The notes beneath the pieces were generated by a model, which worked only from the letters and a program-made list of their open reading frames with translations, was not told where the DNA came from and searched no databases. From Cohaesibacter sp. ES.047 (GTDB lineage Bacteria; Pseudomonadota; Alphaproteobacteria; Rhizobiales; Cohaesibacteraceae), in contig NZ_LT907844.1 in the NCBI RefSeq assembly GCF_900215505.1, positions 1,398,501 through 1,462,500 on the forward strand: 64,000 bases of DNA, written 5' to 3'. Position numbers and translations under genes: made by a program. This document shows, in pieces, positions 36,530 through 45,224 of the stretch. Numbering within the stretch: position 1 is the stretch's first letter; each line of letters begins with the position of its first letter.

Positions 36530-37853
36530 CGTTCAATGCCCTTTCTACATCCTGCTCCACCAATCGGCGCACGGCTTCCCGGTGGTGGTGATCGCTGCCG
36601 TTGGCTGCCAGATCATCCATCTCCACCTTAAGGGTCTTGCCAATTCCCGGGCGCTCGACCCACTTGGCCTGAACATTGTCCACACCGGACTTCACCAGAC
36701 CGCGGGTCAAGGTGAACCGCTCGACCTGATGGCAGCGAATGCCAAGGGTCGTTGTCTCGGCAAAGATCCTGTCTGCCACGGACCGTTCATGGCCGAGCTT
36801 GGCCAGAAGGCGCAGGGAGATGGTCATGCGGCCCTTTTTGCCGAAGCCGCAGGATTGGGTGACATCAATCACGCCCTCATCGGCGCGCAAGGTTTCCAGT
36901 CCGACAGCCAAAGCTTCGGGGCTCTGGTCGTCAATGTCGCATTCCAGCACCATGATCTCGTCACCATGGGCCTTTGAAGCGGTTTCAAGCAACGAGGCCC
37001 GAAGGATGTTGCTCATTCCGGGGAGTTTTCGGGTTCCAAACCCGTGTCCGACGGCAGAGAGAACACCAACGGCGCTCGCCTGATCAGGCTTGAGCCATGC
37101 AAGGATCGCCGCTCCCGTCGGTGTGATGCGCTCTCCGGGGATGCCGTCATCGCGGAATTCGAAGCCCTTGAGCAGTTGCATCGTCGCCGGTGCTGGTGAC
37201 GGGAGCAGACCGTGATCGGTCTTGATCATGCCCCCACCCCACGGCAGCTTCGATGCACTCCAGCGTACCGGATGCAACCGGGCAATCAGCCAACTGGCCG
37301 CAAGAGTGTCAACGATTGTGTCCCAAGCCCCGACTTCATGAAACTGGACATCCTCGACGTCCACGCCATGCACCGTCGCCTCGGCCTGCGCCAGGAGGGC
37401 GAAGATCCCCAATGCATGGAAACGTGTTTCCTGATCGATCGGCAGCGCCTTGAGCCAGACTCTGATGGTACGCCAGTCACGATGGTGGTGGTCGTGATGA
37501 TGGGCATGAGCGTGATCATGATGCCCGTCTGCGTCGTGATGGCCAAGACTAGGACCATCATCATGGTGGTGATGATGGTTGTGGTGATGCCCCTTGGCCG
37601 TATCTGTCACATTGTCAGCATCCGCTGCCTTCCTCTCCGTGCGGTACTGCTTTTCCGGCAGAACGACGTCGAAGTGGTGACCACACAGCACCCCGTCCGA
37701 GGTGCGGGTCAAAAGAATATCCGGCTTGGGCACGATGTCGAGGGACCGAAGCATCTTCAACAGGGGCTCGGCGTAGTCAGGCTGCGCATCCAGAAGCGCG
37801 GCCGTAAACATATCGCCTGCTATGCCCCCGCTGACATCAAGATGTATATGCAT
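36522..37853 (-). CDS. larC: LarC, nickel insertase with His-rich segment
   Basis: 443 residues from ATG 37853 (AAAGGTG upstream; a GTG at 37862 is possible). N-terminal HLDVSGGIAGDMFTAALLDA, then VQFHEVGAWDTIVD, KLPWGGGMIKTDHGLLPSPA, ERITPTGAAILAWL, and a C-terminal half with LECDIDDQSPEALAVGLE. LarC inserts nickel into the pyridinium bisthiocarboxylate. In lactobacilli the protein needs a frameshift between LarC1 and LarC2; here it is one frame. Residues 89-124 hold about 20 His, a likely nickel store or chaperone region. Confidence 0.92.
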   Translation of the reverse strand: MHIHLDVSGGIAGDMFTAALLDAQPDYAEPLLKMLRSLDIVPKPDILLTRTSDGVLCGHHFDVVLPEKQYRTERKAADADNVTDTAKGHHHNHHHHHDDGPSLGHHDADGHHDHAHAHHHDHHHRDWRTIRVWLKALPIDQETRFHALGIFALLAQAEATVHGVDVEDVQFHEVGAWDTIVDTLAASWLIARLHPVRWSASKLPWGGGMIKTDHGLLPSPAPATMQLLKGFEFRDDGIPGERITPTGAAILAWLKPDQASAVGVLSAVGHGFGTRKLPGMSNILRASLLETASKAHGDEIMVLECDIDDQSPEALAVGLETLRADEGVIDVTQSCGFGKKGRMTISLRLLAKLGHERSVADRIFAETTTLGIRCHQVERFTLTRGLVKSGVDNVQAKWVERPGIGKTLKVEMDDLAANGSDHHHREAVRRLVEQDVERALNDE

Positions 37854-37890
37854 GCTGCTCACCTTTGGTTAGAGATCGAGTGTTCGTATT

Positions 37891-39747
37891 TCAGTCGCCA
37901 AACAGGCGGCTGAAATGCAAACCGACCTTTTCGGGTTGAAGGGGTCCACTTTTAAGCTCGTCGATTTTCGGCGGCTCACACATCGGCAGCACGCCGACGG
38001 GTGCCGGCTTGCTGGCACATTCGAGGAAGCATCGCACCTTGCAAGTGGAACACCGCGAAGGATCCGCTTCAGCCGCCATAATTTCCAGAGCATCCGATTT
38101 GGAAGCATGGAGCTTGTCTTCCCCCAGAATGTCCAGCACGTGCATCCGCCGCAAGGTGGCGATCAGGCGATCATAATTGGTGATGATGTGATAATCGCCC
38201 CCTCTTGCACGGGTCTTCTTGATTTCTTCGACCAGCAGGTCCGCCATCGACATATCGATATGCCCGACCCCATGCAGCACCAGAACCTTAACAGTCGGGC
38301 TTGAATGTTGCCGTTCCAGATAACGGAACTCGCGTTCGATGGTTTCGACCGATCCGAAGAAAAGAGAGCCTTCCACGCGCAGGATCAGGATTTGCGGGCA
38401 TTGACGAAGTGGATAGGCAGCCGTATCGCGCAGCTGTCGGCGACCATGGAAGGTTGCCGGTGCCAGTGCGGCGACATTGGGCTTGGCACTGCGAAGGATG
38501 AACGCCATGAGGGATGCGATCACACCGGCAGCGATGCAGGCTTGAAGATTGGTCGTCACGCCAGTGACGAATGTCACGGCGAGGATCATCGTCTCGCTGC
38601 GACTTGAGCTGACAATATGCCGGATTTCGTCCAGACTAACCAAGCGGTAGGCAACGTAGAGAATTATGCCCGCCATTGCCGGAACGGGAATGCGGGTCGC
38701 CATCGGGGCAACAAGAAACAGCAGGCCCATCAGGAAGACGGCTGCGAAAACGGCTGAAATTGGAGTTCTGGCACCGGATTCGGCATTGAGCGCTGACCGC
38801 GTGAAGGACCCTGCCCCTGCATAACACTGGACAAAGCCGCCAACGATGTTGGACAGGCCCTGACCGACGATGTCCTGATTGGCATCATACCGTTCACCGC
38901 GCCGCATCGCAAAGGAACGACCGATACTGATGGTCCCGAGCAATCCGATAAAGGCGATGGATACGGCGCTGGACGTCAGCAGAGCGATATTCTGAATGGA
39001 AAAGCCGGGCATGGAGAAGGTCGGCGTGATGGAAGGCAACGCCGAGAACATCGCAATGCCATTCGCCCGGGCATCGACCAACTCCCCTACACCAATGCCG
39101 ACCGCAAGGGCAATGAGGTAGATGGGTAATCTCTTACTGATCCTGTTGCAGATCAGAAGCGTAGCGAAGGTGCTGAGGGAGATTGTGAGGGCCACGGGTG
39201 AAAAATCAGCGACCTGTTCCACAAATCCGCCAAGCTGTCCGACCACGCCTCCACCTTTTGGAACCGAGAGACCAAAAGCGCCACCAAGCTGGGATGCCCC
39301 GATCAGAACGGCGGTTGCGGCAGTAAAGCCGACCATGACAGATTGCGAAATGAAGGAAATCAGTGCACCTAGGCGGCAAAGGCCACCAATCAGCTGGAAG
39401 ATGCCGACCATCACAGTCAACACAAGCGCGAAATCGACATAGGCAGGAGTTCCGGCCGGGGCCAACTGGGACACCGCAGCGAACAAAACAGCCGATATCG
39501 CCGTCGTCGGGCCAGAGACCATAATCATCGATGATCCCCAAAGCGCCGCGATGACCGGTGTGATCATGGCCGTGTAGAGTCCGTATTCCGGTGGCAGGCC
39601 CGCAATCACCGCAAAGGCCACACCTTGCGGCAGAACAATCGCAGCGTTGGTGAAGCCCGCAATCGCGTCCGCTCGCAGACTCTTGCCATTGACCATGCTG
39701 TACCACGGACGACGCAAAGACAAATTGGATAGGATCGAGCTGGTCAT
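37891..39747 (-). CDS. SulP-family anion transporter with STAS domain and Cys-rich tail
   Basis: 618 residues: SulP membrane domain (PQGVAFAVIAGLPPEYGLYT, VSGPTTAISAVLFAA, FTRSALNAESGARTPISAV) over ~1-430, STAS domain (ILRVEGSLFFGSVETIEREF) over ~450-550, and a tail with CSTCKVRCFLEC near 575-586. SulP proteins carry sulfate, bicarbonate or dicarboxylates. It sits between the TIM homologue and larC, so bicarbonate for LarB, sulfate, or the pathway's organic acid are all candidates. The Cys-rich tail is unusual and could bind metal. Substrate unknown. Confidence 0.85.
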   Translation of the reverse strand: MTSSILSNLSLRRPWYSMVNGKSLRADAIAGFTNAAIVLPQGVAFAVIAGLPPEYGLYTAMITPVIAALWGSSMIMVSGPTTAISAVLFAAVSQLAPAGTPAYVDFALVLTVMVGIFQLIGGLCRLGALISFISQSVMVGFTAATAVLIGASQLGGAFGLSVPKGGGVVGQLGGFVEQVADFSPVALTISLSTFATLLICNRISKRLPIYLIALAVGIGVGELVDARANGIAMFSALPSITPTFSMPGFSIQNIALLTSSAVSIAFIGLLGTISIGRSFAMRRGERYDANQDIVGQGLSNIVGGFVQCYAGAGSFTRSALNAESGARTPISAVFAAVFLMGLLFLVAPMATRIPVPAMAGIILYVAYRLVSLDEIRHIVSSSRSETMILAVTFVTGVTTNLQACIAAGVIASLMAFILRSAKPNVAALAPATFHGRRQLRDTAAYPLRQCPQILILRVEGSLFFGSVETIEREFRYLERQHSSPTVKVLVLHGVGHIDMSMADLLVEEIKKTRARGGDYHIITNYDRLIATLRRMHVLDILGEDKLHASKSDALEIMAAEADPSRCSTCKVRCFLECASKPAPVGVLPMCEPPKIDELKSGPLQPEKVGLHFSRLFGD

Positions 39748-39880
39748 TTAGGCATCCAGTTGGCAAGGACAGATGGCAAGCGCTCTGCCCTTGTGCAAAT
39801 TCGACGTGCCCCGGAGTTGCATCTCCGGAGCTGTTGCTGGCAACCACACTTCAGTTGCGATACGCGGGGACGTATTCCTG

Positions 39881-40816
39881 TTATGCCGTGTAGAGCTTCA
39901 AAATCCGCTCCAACTCATCGACATCAAAGCCGATGGGCGGCGTAAAGTTTGTGAGGGCGATCAGGCCGCCGTCGAGGGTATTGATACCCGCAAGCATGGC
40001 TGCGTTGTCGCTCTTCAGTCCGCCGCCATAGACAACCTTTGCCGGGAAGCCCAAAATCTCTTTCGTGGCCTCCTTGATGAAGGCCGAGACATAGGCAACA
40101 TAGGCTTCATCGGGGGGTGTCTTGCCCGGTCCAATGGCCCAGACCGGCTCGTAGGCAATGATCACACTCTCGGGATCAAGCGTACCAGCAACCTCTGACA
40201 GACCTTTCTGTAACTGGGTGCGCAGGACGGCCTCGATACGCGGCTTCTGCGCTTCGAGCGGGCCCTCACCCTGTTGCACGGCGGTCTCGCCGATGCAGAG
40301 AACGGCACACATGCCAGCGGCGCGTGCGCAGACCATCTTCTTGCCGATGATGGCACTTACGGTTTCGTTGGCGCGGGCATCAAAGCCCGCATCCTTCATG
40401 CCTTTTTCTCCGGCGAACTGCTCCATGGCAAAGCGCAGACCATTGCGGTCCTCGCAATGGCCGATGATGCTTGCCTTAGCACCGATTGCCGCCTGGGTGG
40501 AGGCGATGTTGTGAGAGGTGAAAGCGCCAAAATTTCTGCCCTTGGCAACGTCTGCATAGTGGCAGCTCTGGGAGCCGATGGCGAAATATGGCTTCGATTT
40601 CGCAGGTACCGCCCAAGCCTTTTCAAGGGCGAAGGGCAACAATACATCGGGCACGAAGATCGTGAGATTATAGTCGTCGGATTGACCGAAACCCTTGGCA
40701 AGAATGCCTGCCACGGTCTGGATAATCCATTCGCCCGGATTGGCGACGTCGCAGACGCCGCCCTTGTCCCGGTGAACTTCGAAACGCTTGAGGTTGATCA
40801 GGATCTCTTTTTTCAT
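39881..40816 (-). CDS. divergent triosephosphate isomerase homologue
   Basis: 311 residues. TIM catalytic residues are kept: Lys in INLKRFE, His in IIGHCEDRN, Glu in IAYEPVWAIGPGKTPP. The phosphate-grip residues are not: the usual YGGSV is YGGGL, and the usual GALVGGASL is GLIALTNF. The protein is also ~60 residues longer than standard TIM. It sits 9 bp after the LarA-like gene. I infer an isomerase of a small, probably unphosphorylated, hydroxyaldehyde/hydroxyketone from the operon pathway. ATG at 40816 has AGAGGGTG upstream; GTG at 40822 is an alternative. Confidence 0.75.
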   Translation of the reverse strand: MKKEILINLKRFEVHRDKGGVCDVANPGEWIIQTVAGILAKGFGQSDDYNLTIFVPDVLLPFALEKAWAVPAKSKPYFAIGSQSCHYADVAKGRNFGAFTSHNIASTQAAIGAKASIIGHCEDRNGLRFAMEQFAGEKGMKDAGFDARANETVSAIIGKKMVCARAAGMCAVLCIGETAVQQGEGPLEAQKPRIEAVLRTQLQKGLSEVAGTLDPESVIIAYEPVWAIGPGKTPPDEAYVAYVSAFIKEATKEILGFPAKVVYGGGLKSDNAAMLAGINTLDGGLIALTNFTPPIGFDVDELERILKLYTA

Positions 40817-40825
40817 AATCACCCT

Positions 40826-42256
40826 CTATTTCTTTCTACCAAGATGCATCGCGGCACGGGTGAAAGCTTCTGGCAGTGCCAGAATGCTCGGATTCTCACC
40901 GGTATAGCGGACCGCATCCGTCAGGGCCTCTTCGAAGGTGGCGCGGGTTTTCATGCCCATGGCACGTGCCAGACCCGGCTCCTGCGCACCGACCACATAG
41001 ACAGCCTTGGTGTTCATTTCAGCGATATGACCGCAGGAGGTCATCGAGAAGCCGTGGAACGGGTGGTAGCCGTAATTGAAGCGGTATTTCTTGATCATCT
41101 CCTCATCGCGCGCGATATATTCGATGTGCTTGTTGAGATCGACCAGAGTGTTGCAATAGTCGGTCTGGAACAGATCGAACAGCTTGCGATAGGACGGGAA
41201 TTCCTCGTCATGGAAGTAGCCGTTGCAAAGGGATGAGCAGATCAGCACGCAGTTGTCGCTCATGATCCGCTTGTGACGGATGATCTGGGCGGCGATCGCC
41301 TGCATCATCAGGATCGGGTTTGTGCCGTGACCATTGCCGTAGTGGAAGTTCTGCGGCATGCCGAACAGCATGATGTCGTATTTCTTGGTTGCCCAGTTCA
41401 CATAGGTGCGTTTGTCGGCGACCGCAAAGCAAAGCGGCTGGATGTCTTCGCACCCACCGGCATAGACGGCCAGCTGCTGGCCGAAGGTGTTGAGCACGGC
41501 ATCACAGGTGAAGAACTTCTTGCCCATGCATTTTTCCATCCACTTGCCGATCTGGTCGAACTTGTGGCGCATCAGGCTCTGGCTGGAAACCGGTGTGAAG
41601 TCGTCCCGGTGCATGACGCGCGGGATGTGATGGGAGGCAATGCATTCCCAGTTGGTGATGCCGGTTGCGGTATGTTTGTAGCCGCCAGAATAGCCGCCGT
41701 AGGGGTTGCCGAGAGTGTGACCGATCATGACCGCAAGGTCGGCGTCGAACACCGTCTTGTTCATCACGACCTTGTCGCCATACTCATTGCGCCCCAGATC
41801 GACCAGATTGTCCCAGTCCTCACTGTCGTGGTTGACCACCTGGCCTTCCCAGTAATAGGCGTTGAAAACATCTGGGCCAAGGATGCTGCGCAGTTCCTGC
41901 TCGGTGTTTTTGCGATGTAGGCCGTTGCTGCAGATCAGCATGATGTCGCTCTTGTTGACACCTGCCTTCAGGCATTCTTCGAGAATAATGGGGATCGAGA
42001 CGCGCCGATGCGCTGTCTCATGGAAGCCGCCCTTTACCCGGTCGGGGAAAACGATGGCGACTTTCGAGCCCTTTTTCACGGCTTCGGCGATGGGAGGCAT
42101 GCCGATGGGAGTGAGGATGGCTTCACGGGTCGCCGCAACAGGGTCGGCGAGATGTTCAGGATCCTTGACGGTTTCGCCGGGAATGAAGATGTCTGCACTG
42201 TCAGGCAGCTGGGCAGGCATGAAGCCCGATCCATATTCGAAATTTACGGTTTTCAT
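40826..42256 (-). CDS. LarA-family nickel-pincer racemase/epimerase
   Basis: 476 residues, LarA/DUF2088 family. Residues aligned with lactate racemase: PDR (D72, R73), GLHRKN (H114), GHTLGNPYGGYSGGYKH (H180 and K194, the Lys that tethers the nickel pincer) and ASHHIP (H209/H210, 16 after the Lys as in LarA). LarA-type enzymes racemise or epimerise 2-hydroxy acids by hydride transfer. It lies between a sugar-acid aldolase and a TIM homologue, so a 2-epimerase for an aldonate is more likely than lactate racemase. AGAGG precedes the ATG at 42256. Confidence 0.9.
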   Translation of the reverse strand: MKTVNFEYGSGFMPAQLPDSADIFIPGETVKDPEHLADPVAATREAILTPIGMPPIAEAVKKGSKVAIVFPDRVKGGFHETAHRRVSIPIILEECLKAGVNKSDIMLICSNGLHRKNTEQELRSILGPDVFNAYYWEGQVVNHDSEDWDNLVDLGRNEYGDKVVMNKTVFDADLAVMIGHTLGNPYGGYSGGYKHTATGITNWECIASHHIPRVMHRDDFTPVSSQSLMRHKFDQIGKWMEKCMGKKFFTCDAVLNTFGQQLAVYAGGCEDIQPLCFAVADKRTYVNWATKKYDIMLFGMPQNFHYGNGHGTNPILMMQAIAAQIIRHKRIMSDNCVLICSSLCNGYFHDEEFPSYRKLFDLFQTDYCNTLVDLNKHIEYIARDEEMIKKYRFNYGYHPFHGFSMTSCGHIAEMNTKAVYVVGAQEPGLARAMGMKTRATFEEALTDAVRYTGENPSILALPEAFTRAAMHLGRKK

Positions 42257-42363
42257 AGCAACCTCTGTTCAATTCGAGTAATGGCAACAGGCAGACTGGG
42301 CGAATGTCGTTGGTGGATTTCGTCTGGCTACTGACCCTTGTCGCCGTAGTTTTTATTGATGAT

Positions 42364-42397
42364 CGTGCAGCGCGGCTGGGAGGTGCCGCGCTGCACG
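42364..42397. promoter_or_regulatory. 13-bp hairpin between aldolase and LarA-like genes
   Basis: A perfect stem (CGTGCAGCGCGGC at 42364-42376, complement at 42385-42397) with an 8-base loop lies in the 161-bp gap. On the minus strand no U-run follows, so it is more likely an mRNA stability or partial termination element that sets expression of the downstream lar genes. Confidence 0.55.
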
Positions 42398-42417
42398 CGG
42401 GCGCTTGGCAAAGGGTG

Positions 42418-43215
42418 TTAATACCCGGAGCTCGATGCGGCTGGAGCACTTGTGGCCGCACCTCCACGAATGGCAGCCGCAGCCGCTCGCGCACCCGAAG
42501 TCATGAAGGCAAGATCGGAGGCAACCGCGGCGTAGCTGAAGCCCATCTCGATGAAGCCGCGCACCATCTCAGGGGTCGGACCGACAACACCGACGGGAAC
42601 GTTCAAAGCCTTGGCCCTTGCAGCCGCATCGGCAAGCGCCGCCTGCACGTCCGGATGACCGATTTGACCGATGTGGCCCATGGATGCGGCGAGATCGCCC
42701 GGGCCGATAAAGATCCCGTCCACGCCCTCAACCGTCGCGATCTGTTCCAGCTCGGACAGGGCATTGGGCGTCTCGAGCTGAACGATCAGGCAGGTCTCAT
42801 CGTTTGCATTGGCAAAATAGTTCGGCTTGCTGCCATATCGGGATGCACGATGAACCCCGGCAACACCGCGGTGTCCGACCGGCGCATAGCGTGCTGCCGA
42901 AACAGCAGCCTTGGCTTCCTCGACGGATTCCACAAAGGGAACCATGATCGATCCGGCTCCGACGTCCAGAGCCTGTTTGATCATCACCTGATCATTCCAT
43001 GCCAGCCGGACCAGCGGCATTGAGGGAGTTGGCTCCAGCGCGCGCAGGATCTCGGCAAAATCGGCAATCGTCAGGGGAGAATGCTCTGCATCGACGACCA
43101 GAAAATCGAAGCCACAGTAGCCCATTGCCTCAATCGGGCTTGCGGCGCCCGTCATCAACCAGGTGCCGATTGGAACGGCTCTCTGATGCTGAATCGCTTG
43201 CTGAAAGTTGTTCAT
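42418..43215 (-). CDS. HpcH/HpaI-family aldolase (2-keto-3-deoxy acid aldolase type)
   Basis: 265 residues of the class-II metal-dependent HpcH/HpaI family: GTWLMTGAASPIEAMGYCGF, FLVVDAEHSP (catalytic His/Asp region), VRLAWNDQVMIKQALDVGA, MVPFVESVEEAK (metal Glu), VQLETPNALSELEQI and GPGDLAASMG (metal Asp). Family members split 2-keto-3-deoxy sugar acids into pyruvate plus an aldehyde. Follows the dehydratase by 20 bp, as expected for consecutive steps. A low-complexity Ala/Ser tail (AAATSAPAASSSGY type, after residue 250) is not part of the core. Confidence 0.88.
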   Translation of the reverse strand: MNNFQQAIQHQRAVPIGTWLMTGAASPIEAMGYCGFDFLVVDAEHSPLTIADFAEILRALEPTPSMPLVRLAWNDQVMIKQALDVGAGSIMVPFVESVEEAKAAVSAARYAPVGHRGVAGVHRASRYGSKPNYFANANDETCLIVQLETPNALSELEQIATVEGVDGIFIGPGDLAASMGHIGQIGHPDVQAALADAAARAKALNVPVGVVGPTPEMVRGFIEMGFSYAAVASDLAFMTSGARAAAAAIRGGAATSAPAASSSGY

Positions 43216-43235
43216 GTTTCTCTCCTTAGAAGTCT

Positions 43236-44981
43236 TTAGTAGATCACTGGTTCGGGAACCGGATCGGTTCCTTCCAGAAAGCCGAAATCACAGCCTTTGT
43301 CCGCTTGACTGACATGCTGCTGATAGAGCGCGGCGAATGAACGGGAGTAAGGGCTTTCCGGCTTTTTCCAAGCTGTACGTCGGCGAGCGAGTTCCTCGTC
43401 GTCGACTTCCACATCAATGCGTCCGGCGTTGATGTCGAGCTTGATGATGTCGCCATTCTCAACGAGTGCCAGCGGGCCGCCCACTGCGGCTTCGGGGGCC
43501 ACATGGAGCACGCAGGTGCCGTAATGCGTCCCGCTCATGCGGCCATCGCAGATCCTGACGATGTCCGTCACGCCCTGATCGACCAGCTTTTTCGGAATGG
43601 GCAGGTTGCCCCATTCAGGCATGCCAGGACCGCCAACCGGCCCAGCGTTTCTAAGGATCAGGACCGTGTCCGCAGTCACATTGAGATCGGGATCATTGAT
43701 GCAGCGGTTCATCTCGCCATGATCGTCAAAGACCAGTGCCGGTCCGCGATGTAAAGCCTTGTTGGGGTCCGCAGCGGAGGTCTTGATCACCGCTCCGTCC
43801 GGCGCGATGTTGCCGTGCAGGACCTTCAGCGTGACACCTCTCTCGATCGGCACAACGGGATTGTCCATGCTGCGGATCACATAGTCGTCCCAGATCGGGG
43901 CGTCCTTGATAGACTCGCCAATCGTGCGGCCCTCGACAGTGATGCAGCCCTTGTGAATCCGATCCCCAAGCTGGTTCATCAGAGCGGGCAGACCACCGGC
44001 GAACCAGAGATCCTCCATGAAGCGGTCACCGGTCGGGAACAGGTTGGCAAGAACGGGAATGCCGACCGCATGTTTTGACAAATCATCAAGGGTCAGCGGC
44101 ACATTGGCCCGGGCGGCCATGGCGATCAGGTGGACCGCGGCGTTGGTGGATCCGCCAAGCGCCATATAGGTGACGATACCGTTGGCCAGGCTTTCGGGCG
44201 TGATGATATCGCTGGGCTTGAGATCTTCCCACACCATCTCGACGATGCGAGAGCCGCACCAGGAGGCCATGCGCGGATGGGCTGCGTCTGCGGCTGGCGT
44301 GGAGGACGCTCCGGTCTTGCTCAATCCCATGGCATCGATGATCGAGGTCATCGTCGATGCGGTTCCCATGGTGTTGCAGGTGCCGACCGAGCGCGTCATG
44401 TGCTGTTCGAGATCAACCCAATCGTCCGATGTGATCTTGCCGGTCTGCAAATCATTCCAGAATTTCTTGGTGTGGGTGCCTGCACCACAAGGAATGCCAC
44501 GCCACTGATCATTCGACATAGTACCGGCCGGGCAGAAAATCGTTGGCACATTCATGGAAATGGCACCCATCAACAGCCCCGGCCCGGACTTGTCACAACC
44601 GCCGAGCAGAACGCAACCGTCAATGGGATGGGATCGCAAAAGCTCCTCGGTTTCCATGGCGAGGAAGTTCCGGTAGAGCATCGTCGTAGGCTTGACGAGC
44701 ACTTCACCAACAGACAGAGCAGGTAATTCGACCGGGTAGCCACCGGCTTGCCAGACCCCCCGCTTCACTGCTTCGGCACGGTCGCGCAGGTGGGCATGGC
44801 AAGGGCTCATGTCGCTCCAGGTGTTGATGATACCGATCACCGGTTTGCCAAGGAATTCTTCCCGGCGCATTCCCATCTGCTGGGTTCTTTGACGGTGCGC
44901 CCACTGGCGGATCGCGGGGCCTTCAAACCAGCGCTGGGATCGCAGCTCGGAAAGTTGCTTTTTGTTTGTCTCAGAGCTCAT
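43236..44981 (-). CDS. sugar-acid (aldonate) dehydratase, IlvD/Edd family
   Basis: 581 residues, the size and shape of L-arabonate/D-xylonate dehydratases. Cluster ligands and active-site blocks: WSDMSPCHAHL, LLGGCDKSGPG, SVGTCNTMGTASTM, GGSTNAAVHL, and AGPVGGPGMPEWG and DGRMSGTHYGTCVLH in the C-terminal part. These differ from true IlvD at 11592. The enzyme removes water from C2-C3 of an aldonate to give the 2-keto-3-deoxy acid using an iron-sulfur cluster. First gene after the transporter, with its own operator 140 bp upstream. Confidence 0.88.
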   Translation of the reverse strand: MSSETNKKQLSELRSQRWFEGPAIRQWAHRQRTQQMGMRREEFLGKPVIGIINTWSDMSPCHAHLRDRAEAVKRGVWQAGGYPVELPALSVGEVLVKPTTMLYRNFLAMETEELLRSHPIDGCVLLGGCDKSGPGLLMGAISMNVPTIFCPAGTMSNDQWRGIPCGAGTHTKKFWNDLQTGKITSDDWVDLEQHMTRSVGTCNTMGTASTMTSIIDAMGLSKTGASSTPAADAAHPRMASWCGSRIVEMVWEDLKPSDIITPESLANGIVTYMALGGSTNAAVHLIAMAARANVPLTLDDLSKHAVGIPVLANLFPTGDRFMEDLWFAGGLPALMNQLGDRIHKGCITVEGRTIGESIKDAPIWDDYVIRSMDNPVVPIERGVTLKVLHGNIAPDGAVIKTSAADPNKALHRGPALVFDDHGEMNRCINDPDLNVTADTVLILRNAGPVGGPGMPEWGNLPIPKKLVDQGVTDIVRICDGRMSGTHYGTCVLHVAPEAAVGGPLALVENGDIIKLDINAGRIDVEVDDEELARRRTAWKKPESPYSRSFAALYQQHVSQADKGCDFGFLEGTDPVPEPVIY

Positions 44982-45123
44982 GCTCTTAACTCCTTCGAAT
45001 GTCTGACGGCTGTACAGATGGCTTGATCAGACCAAGGCTTGCAATCCTGTGGCGCAGCTGTCTGCTTGGCCCCGGCATATCCCTTCACCGTTCAGGGATC
45101 AGGAACACTGCCGGAATTTTTAG

Positions 45124-45141
45124 AATCTTAGCGCTATGATT
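45124..45141. promoter_or_regulatory. LacI/GntR operator upstream of sugar-acid dehydratase
   Basis: AATCTTAGCGCTATGATT matches the perfect operator at 48227-48244 at 16 of 18 positions, including the TAGCGCTA core. It lies in the 243-bp gap between tctA and the dehydratase, 143 bp before the latter's start, marking an internal regulated promoter. Confidence 0.7.
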
Positions 45142-45224
45142 TGGCTTCGATTTTTGGGCAAGTAGGTTTGCAGTTCACACAGCTTGAGTAAGGATGATAG
45201 CGAAATGGCGCGCTGGCGTCGTTC

